Origin: JBEIUL01 sp044356865
GTDB lineage: Bacteria; Planctomycetota; Phycisphaerae; Phycisphaerales; SM1A02
Direction: 5' to 3'
NCBI GenBank assembly: GCA_044356865.1
Contig: JBIKVN010000042.1
Location: 1 to 16,927 of the forward strand
DNA: 16,927 nt
Positions 14,677 to 16,927 of this stretch are shown one piece after another. The notes beneath the pieces are model-generated. The model did not search any database. It saw only the letters and a program-made list of their open reading frames with translations, and was not told the DNA's origin. A program made the translations under genes and the position numbers. Each line of letters starts with the position of its first letter. The stretch's first letter is position 1.

Positions 14677-15633
14677 TCACCGCGGCGCCGGCGGGTCGAG
14701 CGGACCGAGCCCGAGGCTCTCCCGCGAGACGAACCGGAAACCGTAGTCGCCGCTGTGCCGCTCGGCGATGGCCCGCAAGGTACCGGCCGGATCGGGATCG
14801 AGGTACTGGATGCACTGGATCTCGACCTTTCGCCGGCCCGACTCGGCGTCGATCGGGTTGAGCCGCTCGAGCCGCGCGAGGATCTCGCCGGTCGACGCCT
14901 CGAAGTCGCCGGTCCCGGTCACCGCGGTGCCAAGCAGGAAGATCGCGTCGGGCTCGAGGGCGAGGGCCCGCTCGAGCGCCGCCACCGGGTCGCTCCGCCC
15001 CGCCGGGCGGACTTCGCGCCGCGCCCAGTCGATCGCGGCCCGGATCGCCTCGGGGGTTGCGGGCCGCAACTTGCCCTCGGGCGGCACCGCGATCGCCCCG
15101 TTCCGTTGGAAGAAGACCAGCGAGAACCGTTGGTTCGGATTGAGCCGCGACAGCGAGCGGGCGAGCTCGTCGATCACCGTCCGCAGCGAGGCCATCATCG
15201 AGCCGCTCGCGTCGACCACGAAGACCACCGAGCGCACGTTGCCGGCCCGCAGCCCGGCGAACGACGCCCCGGCCGCCCGCTTCGGCGCCGCCGGCGGAGA
15301 CATGCCGTCGGCGAGGACCGTCGCCGCGGGAATCGCCACCGGGGTCGCCGCGCCGGTCGCCGCGACCGCGGAGGACGGAGCGATCGCGATGGCCGTCGTC
15401 GGTCCCGCCGGGGGGCGGGATGGAGGCGGCTCGGCCGGCGTCTCGGCCGAAGCGGGTTCGGGCATCGCGAACTCGAGCGACACGATCGGCGTCGAGCGCT
15501 CGTCGGCCCGCTGCTTCGCCAGGATCGCCACCGCACCGAATCCCAGCAGGATCGCCAGCACGGCGTGGGCCGCGACCGAAAGCCCGACCGCCAGCGCCGG
15601 GCGAAGCGTCGACCTGCGGACGCCGCCGGACAT
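14677..15633 (-). CDS. von Willebrand A protein with a TonB-like N-terminal anchor
   Basis: A 318-residue protein. Residues about 13-39 form one membrane helix, 'ALAVGLSVAAHAVLAILL', with S19 and H23 in the SxxxH arrangement of the TonB transmembrane helix. Then comes 'STPIVSLEFAMPEPASAETP', a Pro/Ala-rich linker to about residue 125, as in TonB. In place of the TonB C-terminal domain there is a vWA domain: 'SVVFVVDASGSMMASLRTVIDELARSL' with the metal site DxSxS at 141-145. Two further metal-site positions are altered: S214 ('GRSD') replaces the usual Thr, and 'LLGTAV' (233-238) replaces the common 'LLTDG'. The protein is likely tethered in the inner membrane with the vWA domain in the periplasm, energised by the adjacent ExbB/ExbD. 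It starts 1 base into the preceding gene's stop codon. Confidence 0.85.
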   Translation of the reverse strand: MSGGVRRSTLRPALAVGLSVAAHAVLAILLGFGAVAILAKQRADERSTPIVSLEFAMPEPASAETPAEPPPSRPPAGPTTAIAIAPSSAVAATGAATPVAIPAATVLADGMSPPAAPKRAAGASFAGLRAGNVRSVVFVVDASGSMMASLRTVIDELARSLSRLNPNQRFSLVFFQRNGAIAVPPEGKLRPATPEAIRAAIDWARREVRPAGRSDPVAALERALALEPDAIFLLGTAVTGTGDFEASTGEILARLERLNPIDAESGRRKVEIQCIQYLDPDPAGTLRAIAERHSGDYGFRFVSRESLGLGPLDPPAPR

Positions 15634-16352
15634 CACGCCTCGGCTTCGTCGCGGCGGGGCTTCTTCTTGCCGCCCTTTCCGCCGCCCGGGCCCGACCCGC
15701 GGAAGAGCCCGCGATCGAGACTCAGGGCGCCCGCCCCCGAACACACCAGTCCCGCCGCGAGCGCGAACAGCGCCAGCTGCACCATGGTCCGGTTGTACTG
15801 ATCGAGTCCCATCGAGAAGAGCCCGATGTCGGAAAGCGCGGCGACGCTGGTGAGCCGGAACGCCACCGCCATCGCGATCGCCAGGCCCATCGACCAGAAT
15901 CTCGTAAAGAGCCCGATGAGCACGCACACGCCGCCGACCAGTTCGGTGATCGCCGCGATCCACGCGAGCGGCACCTGGTACGACCAGCCCTGCCGGTCGA
16001 GCAGGAGGGCGATCCGGAACAGTCCCTTGGCCCGCACCGGTTCGCCGGTGCCGCCGGCGGTGTCCGCTCCGGGGCGAGCGGCCGGAGGCGCGGGCTCGTC
16101 GCTCGTCGGCAGGGCGGACGCCGGCGGGGCGGCCGGGGTCGAGCCTTGCGGCACGAGCGACGCGAGGGCGAATCCGGGATCGACCTCGAATGCCGCCACG
16201 ACCTTCATCTCGCGCAGCCGCTTCGCGTCCTCGCCCGAGTACTCGATGTCCTGCATGAGCTTGTTCCAGCCCATCGGGACGAACGCCAGGCAGAGCACGA
16301 TCCGGGCGAACAGCGGGACGAGGTTGAGGGAGGCGGATTGGCTCAGGCTCAT
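15633..16352 (-). CDS. DoxX-like membrane protein with a long loop
   Basis: A 239-residue protein with four predicted membrane helices at about 10-30, 129-149, 153-173 and 189-209. The pieces 'ARIVLCLAFVPMGWNKL', 'PLAWIAAITELVGGVCVLIGLFTRFWSMGLAIAMA' and 'MVQLALFALAAGLVCSGAGALSLD' match the DoxX/DoxD-like fold, including the usual Glu (E137) in helix 2. Between helices 1 and 2 there is a Pro/Ala-rich insertion of about 95 residues, much longer than in ordinary DoxX; the C-terminus is Gly/Lys-rich and basic. DoxX family proteins include thiosulfate-quinone oxidoreductase subunits and redox-related partners, but most, including this one, have no known function. It is first in the seven-gene operon. 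Confidence 0.75.
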   Translation of the reverse strand: MSLSQSASLNLVPLFARIVLCLAFVPMGWNKLMQDIEYSGEDAKRLREMKVVAAFEVDPGFALASLVPQGSTPAAPPASALPTSDEPAPPAARPGADTAGGTGEPVRAKGLFRIALLLDRQGWSYQVPLAWIAAITELVGGVCVLIGLFTRFWSMGLAIAMAVAFRLTSVAALSDIGLFSMGLDQYNRTMVQLALFALAAGLVCSGAGALSLDRGLFRGSGPGGGKGGKKKPRRDEAEA

Positions 16353-16402
16353 GAATCGTCCCGGTGCGGACGCCGGACAGCCGCGTCCGGGAAGATGGTC
16401 AC

Positions 16403-16410
16403 TCTATAGT
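16403..16410. promoter_or_regulatory. Possible bidirectional -10 element
   Basis: The octamer TCTATAGT is the only AT-containing core in the 69 bases between the DoxX start and the tRNA. On the + strand it gives TATAGT (16405-16410), 11 bases before the tRNA 5' end, a suitable -10. On the minus strand it gives TATAGA (16408-16403), about 50 bases before the DoxX start. No clear -35 was found on either strand. Confidence 0.35.
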
Positions 16411-16421
16411 GTCCGCTCGCC

Positions 16422-16505
16422 GCGGGTGTGGCGAAACTGGCAGACGCAAGGGATTTAGGTTCCCTTGGGGGCAACCCCGTGCAGGTTCAAGTCCTGTCAC
16501 CCGCA
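16422..16505 (+). tRNA. tRNA-Leu (anticodon UAG)
   Basis: An 84-base tRNA with a long class II variable arm. The acceptor stem GCGGGTG (16422-16428) pairs with CACCCGC (16498-16504), with discriminator A at 16505; CCA is not encoded. The anticodon loop TTTAGGT between AGGGA and TCCCT gives anticodon TAG at 16456-16458, which reads CUA and possibly other CUN leucine codons. The T arm has the usual GGTTCAAGTCC. The body is very close to bacterial tRNA-Leu(UAG), so the identification is firm. Confidence 0.97.
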
Positions 16506-16542
16506 TCCGGTTGCCGCCGGTGTCCGATCCCCACGAGCCGCC

Positions 16543-16927
16543 ATGGCCGACCATCCCCGAACGGTTCCTGCATCCCCGGTGGAATGGTCGCCGTCCTCGT
16601 GGCGGTCGGCCCGCGCCGAGCAGCAGCCGGACTACCCCGATCCCCCCCGCGCCGAGGAAGTCCTCGGGCGGATCGCCCGACTGCCGCCGCTGGTCACCAG
16701 CGGCGAGATCGAGCGGCTGAAGTCCGAACTCGCCGCGGCGCAGCGGGGCGAGCGGTTCCTGCTGCAGGGGGGGGATTGCGCCGAGACCTTCGACGAGTGC
16801 GAGCCTTCGCACATCACGGGCATCCTCAAGATCCTGCTGCAGATGAGCCTGGTGCTGGCCCACGGCAGCCGCAAGCGGGTGATTCGCGTGGGCCGCATCG
16901 GGGGCCAGTACGCGAAGCCCCGGTCGA
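16543..16927 (+). CDS. Class II (plant-type) DAHP synthase, 5' part
   Basis: The open frame starts at an ATG at 16543 and runs off the right edge after 128 codons. It encodes 3-deoxy-D-arabino-heptulosonate-7-phosphate synthase of the class II type, the first step of the shikimate pathway (phosphoenolpyruvate plus erythrose 4-phosphate). Landmarks are 'LPPLVTSGEIERLKSELAAAQRGERFLLQGGDCAETFDE', with the metal-ligand cysteine C79 in QGGDC, and 'VIRVGRIGGQYAKPRS' from about R118, both hallmark class II motifs. The class II protein is about 450 residues long, so about 30% is visible. The ATG lies 37 bases after the tRNA with no strong ribosome site, so readthrough from the tRNA promoter is possible. 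The upstream peptide 'DHPRTVPASPVEWSPSSWRSARAEQQPDYPDP' fits family N-termini and supports this start. Confidence 0.92.
   Translation, partial: MADHPRTVPASPVEWSPSSWRSARAEQQPDYPDPPRAEEVLGRIARLPPLVTSGEIERLKSELAAAQRGERFLLQGGDCAETFDECEPSHITGILKILLQMSLVLAHGSRKRVIRVGRIGGQYAKPRS

Noticed and set aside
16422..16505. The tRNA-Leu as an integration site for the four-gene module
   Set aside because: The module ends 6 kb away, with a full envelope operon between, and no partial tRNA copy was noticed near the module borders.
1..16927. CRISPR arrays, insertion sequences, attachment sites
   Set aside because: No regularly spaced direct repeats, terminal inverted repeats or transposase/integrase-like frames were seen on reading. 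Absence was not tested by computation.

Overview
The window is about 17 kb of very GC-rich bacterial chromosome with tightly packed genes. The gene content suggests a Planctomycetota-type organism, perhaps Phycisphaerae: an ExbB with two ExbDs, a von Willebrand A (vWA) protein and a DoxX protein in one operon, a plant-type (class II) DAHP synthase, and highly GC-biased codons. That placement is an inference from content and style only. No transposase, integrase, phage gene or CRISPR array is visible.

Region 1 (1-2981). The left edge carries the 3' end of a NitT/TauT (NMT1/THI5-like) ABC-transporter substrate-binding protein on the + strand. It runs tail to tail into a minus-strand group read in the order HEPN-like/CBS-pair protein (2981-2157), DNA polymerase IV dinB (2152-932) and a small SemiSWEET/PQ-loop membrane protein (927-592). 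The spacings in this group are only 4 bases.

Region 2 (3043-10189, + strand) is the most unusual part. Four genes overlap end to end by 8, 4 and 8 bases: an unrecognised 428-residue protein, a PLD-superfamily nuclease-like protein with two HxK...N half-sites, a 1152-residue SNF2/RapA-like superfamily 2 ATPase with a very large insertion in its second RecA lobe, and a 125-residue protein resembling the YbjN / secretion-chaperone fold. Nuclease plus translocase in a strictly coupled operon between housekeeping genes is typical of anti-phage defence. However, the canonical DISARM, BREX, Mokosh and restriction-modification gene sets are absent, and no methyltransferase is visible. It is the best candidate here for an undescribed system.

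Region 3 (10205-16352, minus strand) is a seven-gene envelope operon. In order of transcription it encodes a DoxX-like membrane protein, a TonB-like-anchored vWA protein, a small membrane-anchored helical-repeat protein, ExbB/TolQ/MotA, ExbD, ExbD and a 766-residue exported helical-repeat protein. Five of its six junctions are within a few bases or overlapping. The vWA protein has a TonB-type N-terminus (transmembrane helix with SxxxH, then a proline-rich linker) but ends in a vWA domain. This suggests a proton-motive-force-driven machine that pulls on or moves a vWA effector. Regions 2 and 3 converge on a pair of adjoining hairpins that covers both stop codons.

Region 4 (16353-16927). A short AT-containing spot, possibly a bidirectional promoter, separates the envelope operon from a + strand tRNA-Leu(UAG). 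This is followed 37 bases later by the 5' part of a class II DAHP synthase gene, which runs off the right edge. No stretch longer than 300 bases lacks a gene.
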